From Collinsella sp. (GTDB taxonomy: Bacteria; Actinomycetota; Coriobacteriia; Coriobacteriales; Coriobacteriaceae), in contig DXLV01000027.1 in the NCBI GenBank assembly GCA_019414545.1, positions 7,801 to 21,421 on the forward strand: DNA of 13,621 nucleotides, given 5' to 3'. The notes under the pieces were generated by a model. That model saw nothing but the letters and a program-made list of their open reading frames with translations, had not been told where the DNA came from and searched no databases. Position numbers and translations under genes: made by a program. Each line of letters opens with the position of its first letter. Within the stretch, counting starts at the first letter, position 1. Positions 1-7,268 of this stretch are shown here, piece by piece.

Positions 1-15
1 GTGTATAAGAGACAG
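1..15. other. Residual Nextera (Tn5 mosaic-end) adapter at contig edge
   Basis: The first 15 bases, GTGTATAAGAGACAG, are identical to the inner 15 bases of the 19-bp Tn5 mosaic end used in Nextera libraries. They sit exactly at the contig end, as untrimmed adapter would. They break the DUF2344 reading frame's native sequence and would add five spurious residues (LSLIH) after residue 174. This is an assembly artefact, not biology. Confidence 0.93.
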
Positions 16-537
16 GCCCACGAGCGTGTGATCCAAATCCAAGCGCTTGCTCTTTTTGCCGCGCGCGTAGTCGATGCCATGGTCGGCGCGCAGCGTGTCG
101 ATCGCACGACGCACCTCGTCGGCGCTTACGGGCGCCTCGGGATCCAAGTGCAGGTCGATGCGATACGACAGACGCGTGAGCTGCGCCGTCAACGCCGGCG
201 TGCGCACGTCGATATACGCCGCCTCGATGGGCGCCAGATCGGCCGGTGACGCCGCAGCCAGGCGCCCAAACGCCTCGTCGAGCGCCACGAACTCGGTCAT
301 AAACAGGTCATACCACTCGCAGGTCGACGACGTACCCACCGGTAGCGCCGAAGAGAAGCCCACTCGCATGTGCGGAGAGAAGCCCTGCGTGACGGCATAG
401 GGAAGTCCCGCACGGCGCACGATGCGCTCAATGGTATGGATTACTTCGAGATGGCCCAGGTACTTAAGGCGATCGCGCTTGCCATAGCGAACACGAAGTC
501 TAAAGAGCGTGGGGTTGTCGGTCAGGCGCTCACTCAT
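16..537 (-). CDS. TIGR03936/DUF2344 radical-SAM-associated protein, 3'-truncated by contig end
   Basis: The first 174 residues of a protein whose C-terminus lies beyond the contig edge; full-length relatives are usually a little over 200 residues. The N-terminal third carries the family signature: GKRDRLKYLGHLEV (residues 19-32), an RRAGLPYAVTQGFSPHMR stretch, then a SSALPVGTSSTCEWYDL-like segment. The family is DUF2344, usually encoded next to or fused with a TIGR03960 radical SAM protein, and its biochemical function is unknown. Here the ATG (537-535) overlaps the TGA of the radical SAM gene (536-534) in an ATGA arrangement, with GGTGAT about 5 nt upstream as Shine-Dalgarno sequence, so the pair is probably translationally coupled. 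The reading frame runs into adapter at 15-1, which should not be translated. Identification is from motif recognition only. Confidence 0.88.
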
Positions 538-2411
538 GCGCGATCACCCATCAATACATTCTTAGCGTGGAGCGTGGGGCAGATTCCGCAGCCGGTGCAC
601 GACGTACGAGTGCAGTCGGGAGTCGTGACACCCTCGAGCGAGCGACGGTACTCGCGCTCGAGGAAGCCGCGCGTGCAGCCGGGGCTCACATGCTCCCACG
701 GCAGACGCCAGTCCAACTCGTAGGGCAGGTGCACAAGCTCATTGAGGTCGATGCCGTTTTTGGCAGCAGCCTCCTTCCAGTTATCGAGCGAGAAATGCTC
801 TACCCAGGCGTCAAAGCGAGACCCCGAGCGCCAAGCATCGATGATGACGGGCGTCATGTCACGACCGGCGCGGGAGAGCGCGGCCTCGATGAGCGAGGTC
901 TCGGCATCGTGGTAATGCACGCGGACGGCACGGTTGCGAACGCTCGTGATAAGCAGCTTCTGGCGACGCTTGACGTCGTCGTAGTCGAGCTGCGGGCACC
1001 ACTGGAACGGCGTGGCAGCCTTGGGGATAAAGACCGAAACCGAGATGGACACCGAGATCGAGCCGCGACGAGCCTTGGGCACCACGGAACGACCAAGCTC
1101 CAGCACGTGATCGGCCAGATTGGCGATGGCCACGATGTCCTCGTCGCGCTCGCCAGGAAGGCCCATCATAAAGTAGAGCTTCATGCGGTTCCAGCCGGCC
1201 TCGAAAGCCGCCTTGGCCGCACGGTCCAGGTCCTCCTCGGTCACGTTCTTGTTAATGATGTCGCGCATGCGCTGGCTGCCGGCCTCGGGCGCGAACGTCA
1301 GGCCGCCCTTCTTTTCGCCGGCGACCGACTCGGCCATATCCACGCCAAACGAATCCAGGCGCTGAGACGGAATAGACACGCGAATACCCGTGTCCTCCAG
1401 GCGACGGTTGAGCCTGCCGAGCACGTCACGAATGCAGGAGTGGTCGGTCGTGGAGAGCGAGGTCAGCGACACCTCGTCATAGCCGGTCTTTTCCAGACCC
1501 TGAATCACCGACGAGACGATCTGGTCGGCCGAACGCTCACGCACCGGGCGATACGTCATGCCGGCCTGGCAAAAACGACAGCCGCGAGCGCAGCCGCGCA
1601 GAATCTCGATAGACAGGCGGTCGTGAACCAGCTGCGCATAGGGCACGCACGACTGCGACAGCGGATTCGTGGCGCCGAAATCCTCGACGACACGTTTGTA
1701 GACCACGGTCGGTGCATCCCTGCCCTCGCGCGGCACGGTGTAGCCATGCGGCGAGCAGGGCTCGTCGTGACGAACCTCATAGAGCGACGGCACGTAGTTG
1801 CCGGCAATGGATGCAAGCTGCTCAACAATCTGCTCGCGCGGGACTCCTTCGTCGCGCAGGCGGCGATGCAGCTGGCAGGTCTCGAGCAGCGATTCCTCGC
1901 CCTCGCCGATGAGGATGGCATCGAAGAAGGCCGCGTACGGCTCGGGGTTGTACACCGAAGGACCACCGGCGATGATAATGGGGTCGTCCTCGGTGCGGTC
2001 GGCCGCCAACAGCGGAATGCCAGCGAGGTCGAGAGCCTCGAGGAAGTTCGTCACCGCCATCTCATGCGGCACATGCAGACCGACGATATCAAACGAAGCG
2101 ACCGGCGCTGCACCCTCGAGCGACAGCAGCGGAATACCCGCCTCGCGCATGGCGTCACCCATATCGGGCCACGGCACATAGCCGCGCTCACAGGAGATGC
2201 CCTCGGCCTGGTTAAGGATGTTGTAGAGGATGGCGATACCCTGGTTGGGCAGACCGACCTCGTACACATCCGGGTAGATCAGGCAGCAACGGTAGTCGGC
2301 ATCGGCCTTTGAAAGCGTGCCCCACTCGTGATCGATATAGCGACTCGGCTTTTCGACCTTGGCGAGCAACGGCTCAATTAAATGAAAACAGTCTTGATAC
2401 GGAACGCGCAA
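534..2411 (-). CDS. TIGR03960-family B12-binding-like radical SAM protein
   Basis: A 625-residue radical SAM enzyme of unknown substrate. Residues about 40-180 form a cobalamin-binding-like Rossmann region, with IIIAGGPSVYNPEP at 145-158 and ILIGEGEE at 166-173, but I see no DxHxxG cobalamin ligand motif. The radical SAM core follows: CARGCRFC gives the 4Fe-4S ligands C274, C278 and C281. SIPSQRLDSF (346-355), FAPEAGSQRMRD (373-384) and KLYFMMGLPGE (411-421) are typical of this family. The C-terminus has a second Cys cluster at C600, C605, C608 and C611. The start is TTG; AGGGG (2423-2419) lies 7 nt upstream and overlaps the TAG of the preceding DUF697 gene. The next gene is the DUF2344 partner, overlapping by 4 bp. 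In other bacteria this pair often sits near ribosomal protein rplU/rpmA genes. The catalysed reaction is not known. Confidence 0.9.
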   Translation of the reverse strand: MRVPYQDCFHLIEPLLAKVEKPSRYIDHEWGTLSKADADYRCCLIYPDVYEVGLPNQGIAILYNILNQAEGISCERGYVPWPDMGDAMREAGIPLLSLEGAAPVASFDIVGLHVPHEMAVTNFLEALDLAGIPLLAADRTEDDPIIIAGGPSVYNPEPYAAFFDAILIGEGEESLLETCQLHRRLRDEGVPREQIVEQLASIAGNYVPSLYEVRHDEPCSPHGYTVPREGRDAPTVVYKRVVEDFGATNPLSQSCVPYAQLVHDRLSIEILRGCARGCRFCQAGMTYRPVRERSADQIVSSVIQGLEKTGYDEVSLTSLSTTDHSCIRDVLGRLNRRLEDTGIRVSIPSQRLDSFGVDMAESVAGEKKGGLTFAPEAGSQRMRDIINKNVTEEDLDRAAKAAFEAGWNRMKLYFMMGLPGERDEDIVAIANLADHVLELGRSVVPKARRGSISVSISVSVFIPKAATPFQWCPQLDYDDVKRRQKLLITSVRNRAVRVHYHDAETSLIEAALSRAGRDMTPVIIDAWRSGSRFDAWVEHFSLDNWKEAAAKNGIDLNELVHLPYELDWRLPWEHVSPGCTRGFLEREYRRSLEGVTTPDCTRTSCTGCGICPTLHAKNVLMGDRA

Positions 2412-2418
2412 CGGAAAA

Positions 2419-2423
2419 CCCCT
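2419..2423 (-). promoter_or_regulatory. Shine-Dalgarno supporting the TTG start of the radical SAM gene
   Basis: On the minus strand AGGGG sits 7 nt before the TTG at 2411-2409. Its A and first G are the last two bases of the TAG stop (2424-2422) of the upstream DUF697 gene. No ATG or GTG with comparable spacing is present, so TTG is the best start. Confidence 0.7.
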
Positions 2424-3351
2424 AAGCAGCGAGATCGGATGCGTCCTGATAGGACGCCATAGGACGGGTAGCGCCCGCGACCGTGGTCACCAGATCGCGA
2501 ACGCGGGAGAACGTGGCAGTAACCACCTCGTTGGCACGGCTGTAGTCGACATCGCGCTCGTAGAGCGAAACGAGCGCACGGCCCATGCCATAGGTGCCCG
2601 CGGCAGCAGTGAGCGCCTTGACGGCAAACCCAATATGCGGCGTCTGCTTGACGAGCGCGCGGGTGAACGCGCGGATCACAAGACCGCCGACAAGCACGCC
2701 CGCGACCTCGTAGCCGCGCTCAGGCTTAATGCCGCGTCCAAAGACGGCAGCGAGCTCAAAGAGCATGCCCACCTGCGCCAGCGCCATAACGGGATAATCG
2801 GCGCCCGGCAAAAACACCAGCGCACCGGTCGCCATATTGGTGAGCGCGCACGAGGTGATGATACGATTGGCCGCCGCGATGCGCATGAAGGCAAAGTTCG
2901 CCGCAAAAGCCGTTTCCTTTTCGGTGCGATCGAGAATCCAGCGGGCAAGCGTCTCGAGCAGATACGTCTTATCGGTTGCCGCTACCACGCCGAGCACAGG
3001 CGTGGACTCCTCGATAAACGGCACCTCCACAGCAGACTCGGCAAGCACGCACACGGGGGCGCCGGCGATCACGAGCTCCTGCACGGCACTCTCCAAGCGG
3101 TCGGAGCCGCACGAGAGCACCAGCACCACATCGGTATCGGTCTTTGGAGCAATTCGCTCCTCCCCCAGACGCTCGACGCGCACAATGCCCGAGGTCGTCT
3201 GCGGTACAAAGGCGTCACGCACCGTCTCGGCCAGAAAGCGCGAGGCGGACGAATCCAAATAGACCGAGACGCGCACCGGCGTATCGGAATCCTTCTTAAC
3301 GGACGCGCCCATCTTAAAAGCGCGGGTCAGCTTATCTACGGGAATTTTCAT
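2422..3351 (-). CDS. DUF697-type protein with degenerate GTPase-like N-terminal domain
   Basis: A 309-residue protein I recognise only at domain level. Residues about 150-265 look like DUF697: an AAANRIITSCALTN helix, then FLPGADYPVMALAQVGMLFELAAVFG and glycine-rich helical segments. DUF697 is found in YcjF-like proteins and behind G domains. Residues about 25-145 alternate strands and helices (RVSVYLD, DVVLVLSC, APVCVLAE), like a Rossmann or GTPase fold, but there is no Walker A GxxxxGK[ST] and no NKxD, so nucleotide hydrolysis is unlikely. There is no signal peptide; the helical part is hydrophobic enough for membrane association. It begins with ATG after GGAGGGG with 6-nt spacing, 18 bp downstream of rodA, and its stop overlaps the ribosome binding site of the radical SAM gene. 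Co-transcription with rodA and mrdA suggests, without proving, a cell-envelope role. Confidence 0.75.
   Translation of the reverse strand: MKIPVDKLTRAFKMGASVKKDSDTPVRVSVYLDSSASRFLAETVRDAFVPQTTSGIVRVERLGEERIAPKTDTDVVLVLSCGSDRLESAVQELVIAGAPVCVLAESAVEVPFIEESTPVLGVVAATDKTYLLETLARWILDRTEKETAFAANFAFMRIAAANRIITSCALTNMATGALVFLPGADYPVMALAQVGMLFELAAVFGRGIKPERGYEVAGVLVGGLVIRAFTRALVKQTPHIGFAVKALTAAAGTYGMGRALVSLYERDVDYSRANEVVTATFSRVRDLVTTVAGATRPMASYQDASDLAA
2441..2466. repeat. Small hairpin and 8-bp direct repeat near the 3' end of the DUF697 gene
   Basis: GCGTCCT (2441-2447) and AGGACGC (2451-2457) form a perfect 7-bp stem with a 3-nt loop. ATAGGACG occurs at 2449-2456 and again at 2459-2466. This lies in coding sequence about 17 bases before the stop codon, with no T run after it, so a terminator is unlikely. 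It may be chance or a local mRNA structure. Confidence 0.35.
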
Positions 3352-3369
3352 AGCAAACCCCTCCAGCGG

Positions 3370-4596
3370 TTACGCGGCGCCCGAACGATGCCGCCATATG
3401 GATTGTACGATACCCACCGTCAGCAGCTGAATCATCATCGAAGACGAACCGAAGCTAATAAACGGTAGCGGAATACCGGTAATCGGCATCATGCCGATGC
3501 ACATGCCGATGTTTTCGAAGGTCTGGAACGCCCACATGCCAACGATGCCCACACACGATAGGCGCAAGAACAGCGACTCACACTTAAAGGCGACGCGAAT
3601 CGTCGAAAAGATCAGCAGCACGTAGAGGCACAGGAGCAAAAAGGAACCGCAAAAGCCAAAGGTCTCGGACAGGAAGGCGAAGACGAAGTCGGTGTGGAAC
3701 TCGGGCAGAAAGCCGCCGGCCGACTGCGTCGCATGGCCCAAACCCTTACCAAAGAAGCCGCCCGAGCCAACGGCGATAAGCGACTGCTGCAGGTTGTAGG
3801 CATCGTCCGAATCGGCATTATCGGGGTCGATAAAGACCGTCAGACGGTTCATCTGATACTGCTTGATGAGCACATCGTGGCCGAGCAACGAATCAAAGAC
3901 CGAATCGAGCGCCAGGACGAGGGCCACCAGGCCCACGAGCAGGGCCAGGGTCGACAGCACCCATTCGCGGCGTGCACCGCTCATGCAGATGACGATGGCG
4001 CCCGAGACCAGCACGACCAGGCCCGAGCCCAGGTCGCCCATGGCGACGACGGCCAAAAACGGAATGGACAGCATGCCGCAGAGCTTGACGTAGTCGCGAA
4101 CGGTATCGATGCGGCCGTTATACTGCGAGCCAAGCGCGGCGATAAAGAAGATGGTGATGAGCTTGGCAAGCTCAACCGGCTGGAATGTCAAGCCGATACC
4201 GGGAATCTTGATCCAGCCCGTCATGCCCAGACCGCCCGTATAGGACAGGCCCGGAATCTTGGGCGAGAAGATCACAATAAGGTCAATGACGAGCAGCGCC
4301 GTCGAGAAGTTAGAGATGCCGCGCAGATCGGTACGCCAGACGAGCACCGCAAGCACCGCGCCAATGCCAATGCCCAGCAGGTGGCGCGAGAATGAGGCGT
4401 CGGCCTTAAACTGTGACGCCGACCAAATAATGATGGCGCCATAGGCAACGAGCGCGACGGTAGCCAGCAGCACACCGATATGCACCTTTTGGCGAAACGT
4501 ACCGCGCGAGGCCGAAAGTTGCTTGTTGACGCGGTCCAGGCTGCTGCGAGAGCCGGTCTTGGTTGAACGGAACAGATCCGCCGGAGAAAAATCCAT
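3370..4596 (-). CDS. rodA: RodA, SEDS-family peptidoglycan glycosyltransferase
   Basis: A 408-residue SEDS polymerase that joins lipid II into glycan strands with PBP2 during side-wall elongation, in the cytoplasmic membrane. SEDS hallmarks are in order: a GWIKIPGIGLTFQPVELAKL segment (127-146), YNLQQSLIAVGSGGFFGKG (267-285), FLPEFHTDFVFAFLSE (296-311) and PITGIPLPFISFGSSS (371-386). D303 in HTDF matches the conserved, functionally essential Asp of the family. The rest is strongly hydrophobic with about ten membrane segments. A Ser/Arg-rich cytoplasmic extension of about 35 residues precedes the first one. The ATG start follows AGGAGG with 5-nt spacing, and that ribosome binding site overlaps the TAG stop of mrdA. 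Pairing with a class B PBP in the mre operon points to RodA rather than FtsW. Confidence 0.95.
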   Translation of the reverse strand: MDFSPADLFRSTKTGSRSSLDRVNKQLSASRGTFRQKVHIGVLLATVALVAYGAIIIWSASQFKADASFSRHLLGIGIGAVLAVLVWRTDLRGISNFSTALLVIDLIVIFSPKIPGLSYTGGLGMTGWIKIPGIGLTFQPVELAKLITIFFIAALGSQYNGRIDTVRDYVKLCGMLSIPFLAVVAMGDLGSGLVVLVSGAIVICMSGARREWVLSTLALLVGLVALVLALDSVFDSLLGHDVLIKQYQMNRLTVFIDPDNADSDDAYNLQQSLIAVGSGGFFGKGLGHATQSAGGFLPEFHTDFVFAFLSETFGFCGSFLLLCLYVLLIFSTIRVAFKCESLFLRLSCVGIVGMWAFQTFENIGMCIGMMPITGIPLPFISFGSSSMMIQLLTVGIVQSIWRHRSGAA

Positions 4597-4605
4597 CGCA
4601 ACCTC

Positions 4606-6675
4606 CTATCGAACCGAAGAATCGCCCGAGGCCGAAGAGGTATCGGGCTCGTCATAAATCGCGCCGAGCACGTCGCGCACGACATGCATCGCGGTATCTG
4701 AGCCACCGCCGCCCTGCTCCAGGACAGTAGCGATGACATACTTGGGATCATCGGCCGGCGCATAGGCGCAGAACCACGCGTATTCGTCCTCGCCGCTTTT
4801 CTCGCCCGTGCCCGACTTGCCGTATACCTGCGGCGTCAGGGTGCCAAAGTGAGCCGCCAGGGACGTCGATGCCGTGTAAATCACGTCGTGCATGCCGTTG
4901 CGAACAAGAGCCAAATCCGAATCGCTGTTGATCTTGGCCTCCAGGCGCTTCTTCTTGCCTTTGCCGTTGTACTTATAGGCATCGCCGTCGCCATCGCGCG
5001 ACACGGCAGACAAAAACACGTGAGGCACGTACTGCTTACCGCCGTTGGCAAGGCCCATGTAGGCGCATGCCATCTGCAAAGGCGTCACCAAAATGTCGCC
5101 CTGGCCGATGGCAATGTTGGTCATATCGCCGGCATTCCACTTGCGGTCCTCGGCAGAGGCGTCGGTAAAGTACGACTCTTTCCACTCGGCATCGGGAATA
5201 CGGCCCGCGCCCTCACTCGGCAAATCGATACCGCAGGTCTTGCCTAGGCCCCAGCGACGAAAGACCTCCTGCAGCCCCTCGGAATGTTGCTCGTCATAAA
5301 AGAACGCCTTGCCCATATCGTAGAAGACGGGGTCGCACGAGTTGGCAATACCCGACTGCAGCGTCATGGTGCCGTGGCCAGACGTCAGCCAGCAGCGCTT
5401 GCCCCAAGCCTTGCCCAAGCCCGTCCAATAGCCCGTGCAGTTGGTTGTCTGCGTTGAAGTGTAGGTTCCAAACTCAAGACCGGCCAGTGCCGAGAGCGGC
5501 TTGATGGTCGAGGCCGACATGTACTGTCCGCTAATGGCGCGGTTGAGCAGCGGGTGCGAACCCTTGTCATCATTGAGCTCGGTCCACACGTCATTTGAGA
5601 CGCCGCCGATAAAGACGGACGGATCGAACTTGGGCTCGCTCGCCATGCCCAGGATCTCACCATTGTTGGGATCGAGGCACACCACAGCGCCGTTGCCGGC
5701 ATTGCTGTAGCCGGTGGTCTTGGCAAGCTCGATGGCGCTCGCCAGCGCCGTCTCACAGGCCTGTTGGATCTTAAGGTCGAGCGTGAGCTTAATGTCGGAG
5801 CCGGCCTTGGCGGGCACGGCGCCGGCCTGACCGGTCACATTGCCCGAGGCATCGACCTTGACGGTCTGCTCGCCACGAATACCCTGCAGCAGGTTTTCGT
5901 AGTAGCTCTCAACACCCGCCTGGCCCACGATATCGCCCGACTGGTACGTAATCTTGCCAGCAGAAGCATCATCATCGCCAGAGGTTTTCTTATTCTGGGC
6001 CTCGAGCTGCTCGGAGGTAATGGTGCCGGTATAGCCCAAAATGTGACAGGCCGTCTCGCCGTACGGGTACTGGCGCTCGGTACGCTCGGCAATCTTGACG
6101 CCCGGGAACTCGCCTGCGTGCTCCTTGATATAGGCAACCGTGGAACGACGGACGTCCGTCGCGATGGTATGCAGGCTCTGGGCGCCCTCGGAATTGTCCT
6201 GAATATTGCGCAGAACCGCCACGTAGGGCATACCGAGCACGTTGGCAAGATGGCGAACCAGAACCTCATCCTCGGCAAGGTCGCGGTAGGCCACGACAGC
6301 AAGTGAGGGACGGTTCTGGACAAGTGCCACGCCATTGCGGTCGAGGATGCGGCCGCGCACAGCGGGTGTGGTAACGGTGCGCGTCTGATTGCTATTAGCC
6401 TGCTTTTCGTAATAGTCCGACGAGACCATCTGCATGCCCCACAGCTTGACGGCAAGCGCCGCGAACATCGCGCCCACACCCGTGGTGAGGATGGAGAAGC
6501 GGCCCTTAAAGGCGGTCGCCGCGGTATTGCCCTCGCCCTCGGTGGCGCGCGGGGCCGTTCCATGCTGCGTATCGTAGGTAAAACGGGAATCGCCGCGACG
6601 CATGATGACCAGCGCGACCACGATGGCCACAACCAGCACGATACCGGCGATAATAACCGTCATCTGGGAAGACAT
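4606..6675 (-). CDS. mrdA: Penicillin-binding protein 2, class B elongation transpeptidase
   Basis: A 689-residue class B PBP that cross-links the glycan made by RodA. The dimerisation domain starts at RGRILDRNG (107-115). The transpeptidase domain has SxxK as S389-T-I-K392 (nucleophile S389), SxN as SCD (446-448; Asp at this position is also seen in E. coli PBP2) and K620-SGTG. C413, C428 and H434 lie between the first two motifs. Unusually there are two N-terminal hydrophobic segments, about 6-25 and 61-83, separated by a polar linker beginning RRGDSR; PBP2 normally has one. The ATG follows GGGAGG with 7-nt spacing, and this overlaps the mreD stop, so the extra segment is not a start-site artefact. 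The C-terminus ends in a short Ser/Asp-rich tail. It lies between mreD and rodA, the classic elongasome arrangement. I call PBP2 rather than the divisome PBP3 on that context. Confidence 0.95.
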   Translation of the reverse strand: MSSQMTVIIAGIVLVVAIVVALVIMRRGDSRFTYDTQHGTAPRATEGEGNTAATAFKGRFSILTTGVGAMFAALAVKLWGMQMVSSDYYEKQANSNQTRTVTTPAVRGRILDRNGVALVQNRPSLAVVAYRDLAEDEVLVRHLANVLGMPYVAVLRNIQDNSEGAQSLHTIATDVRRSTVAYIKEHAGEFPGVKIAERTERQYPYGETACHILGYTGTITSEQLEAQNKKTSGDDDASAGKITYQSGDIVGQAGVESYYENLLQGIRGEQTVKVDASGNVTGQAGAVPAKAGSDIKLTLDLKIQQACETALASAIELAKTTGYSNAGNGAVVCLDPNNGEILGMASEPKFDPSVFIGGVSNDVWTELNDDKGSHPLLNRAISGQYMSASTIKPLSALAGLEFGTYTSTQTTNCTGYWTGLGKAWGKRCWLTSGHGTMTLQSGIANSCDPVFYDMGKAFFYDEQHSEGLQEVFRRWGLGKTCGIDLPSEGAGRIPDAEWKESYFTDASAEDRKWNAGDMTNIAIGQGDILVTPLQMACAYMGLANGGKQYVPHVFLSAVSRDGDGDAYKYNGKGKKKRLEAKINSDSDLALVRNGMHDVIYTASTSLAAHFGTLTPQVYGKSGTGEKSGEDEYAWFCAYAPADDPKYVIATVLEQGGGGSDTAMHVVRDVLGAIYDEPDTSSASGDSSVR

Positions 6676-6688
6676 CTACGAGCCTCCC

Positions 6689-7255
6689 CTATTTGAGCTT
6701 ACGGGTCTTGGGCTTAAAGCGCATGCCCGTCTGGCGTCCGCCACGTGCGGAGAATCCATAACCGGACTGCGGCACGACGCCGGACATCAAAAACGGAATG
6801 GCAACCAAACCCGTCAGGATCGAAGACGGCAGCGCATGGCCGAAGATCGCCACGACAAAGCTCGTCTCCAAACCCATAAACAGCAAGATGATGCTGTAGA
6901 TCACATTAATGACGAGCGCGAAGGCACCCACAGTGATGCCGCGCGCACTCGGGGTACCGCCCGTCTGACCGGCGGCGCTATACACCAGGGCAAAAGAACC
7001 CACGGTCAGCAGGAGCGACATAACGCCCACCGGCACGGCAGCGGAAAGGTCATAGAACAAGCCGCTGCAAAAACCGCACACGACGGCACGGGTCGGGTCA
7101 CCCGAGAACACGCTTATGCACACCAGGATAATCATAAAGTTGACGCGACCGCCCGCAATGGAGATCTGCGGTGCCAGGCCTGCCTGCAGCAGCACGCACA
7201 CGATGGCGGCGATTACAAACGTACGGGAGCTCATCCCCTGCTCGTGTAGATCCAT
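6689..7255 (-). CDS. mreD: Rod shape-determining protein MreD
   Basis: A 188-residue integral membrane protein of the elongasome, bridging MreC to the RodA/PBP2 machinery. It has about five hydrophobic segments starting at TFVIAAIVCVLLQAG. The GRVNFMIILVCISVFSGDPTRAVVCG stretch followed by GLFYDLSAAVPVG matches the MreD pattern (P...LD..i...f..G...G...GfilGllyDl). The C-terminus is a basic cytoplasmic tail ending RFKPKTRKLK. I choose the ATG at 7255: AGGGGG (7268-7263) is 7 nt upstream of it but only 1 nt from the ATG at 7261. The Shine-Dalgarno sequence overlaps the TAG of mreC. A start at 7261 would add only two residues. MreD sequences diverge widely, so the call rests on topology plus position between mreC and mrdA. 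Confidence 0.9.
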   Translation of the reverse strand: MDLHEQGMSSRTFVIAAIVCVLLQAGLAPQISIAGGRVNFMIILVCISVFSGDPTRAVVCGFCSGLFYDLSAAVPVGVMSLLLTVGSFALVYSAAGQTGGTPSARGITVGAFALVINVIYSIILLFMGLETSFVVAIFGHALPSSILTGLVAIPFLMSGVVPQSGYGFSARGGRQTGMRFKPKTRKLK

Positions 7256-7262
7256 GGACATG

Positions 7263-7268
7263 CCCCCT
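7263..7268 (-). promoter_or_regulatory. Shine-Dalgarno deciding the mreD start, overlapping the mreC stop
   Basis: AGGGGG on the minus strand begins within the TAG stop of mreC (7269-7267). Spacing to the ATG at 7255 is 7 nt and to the ATG at 7261 only 1 nt, so 7255 is favoured. Confidence 0.65.

Noticed and set aside
567..2312. Long open frame on the plus strand opposite the radical SAM gene
   Set aside because: It mirrors the codon bias of the minus-strand gene, has Arg/His/Asp-rich composition, no recognisable motif and no ribosome binding site.
7256..7261. ATG at 7261 as mreD start
   Set aside because: Only 1 nt from the Shine-Dalgarno sequence; the ATG at 7255 has 7-nt spacing.
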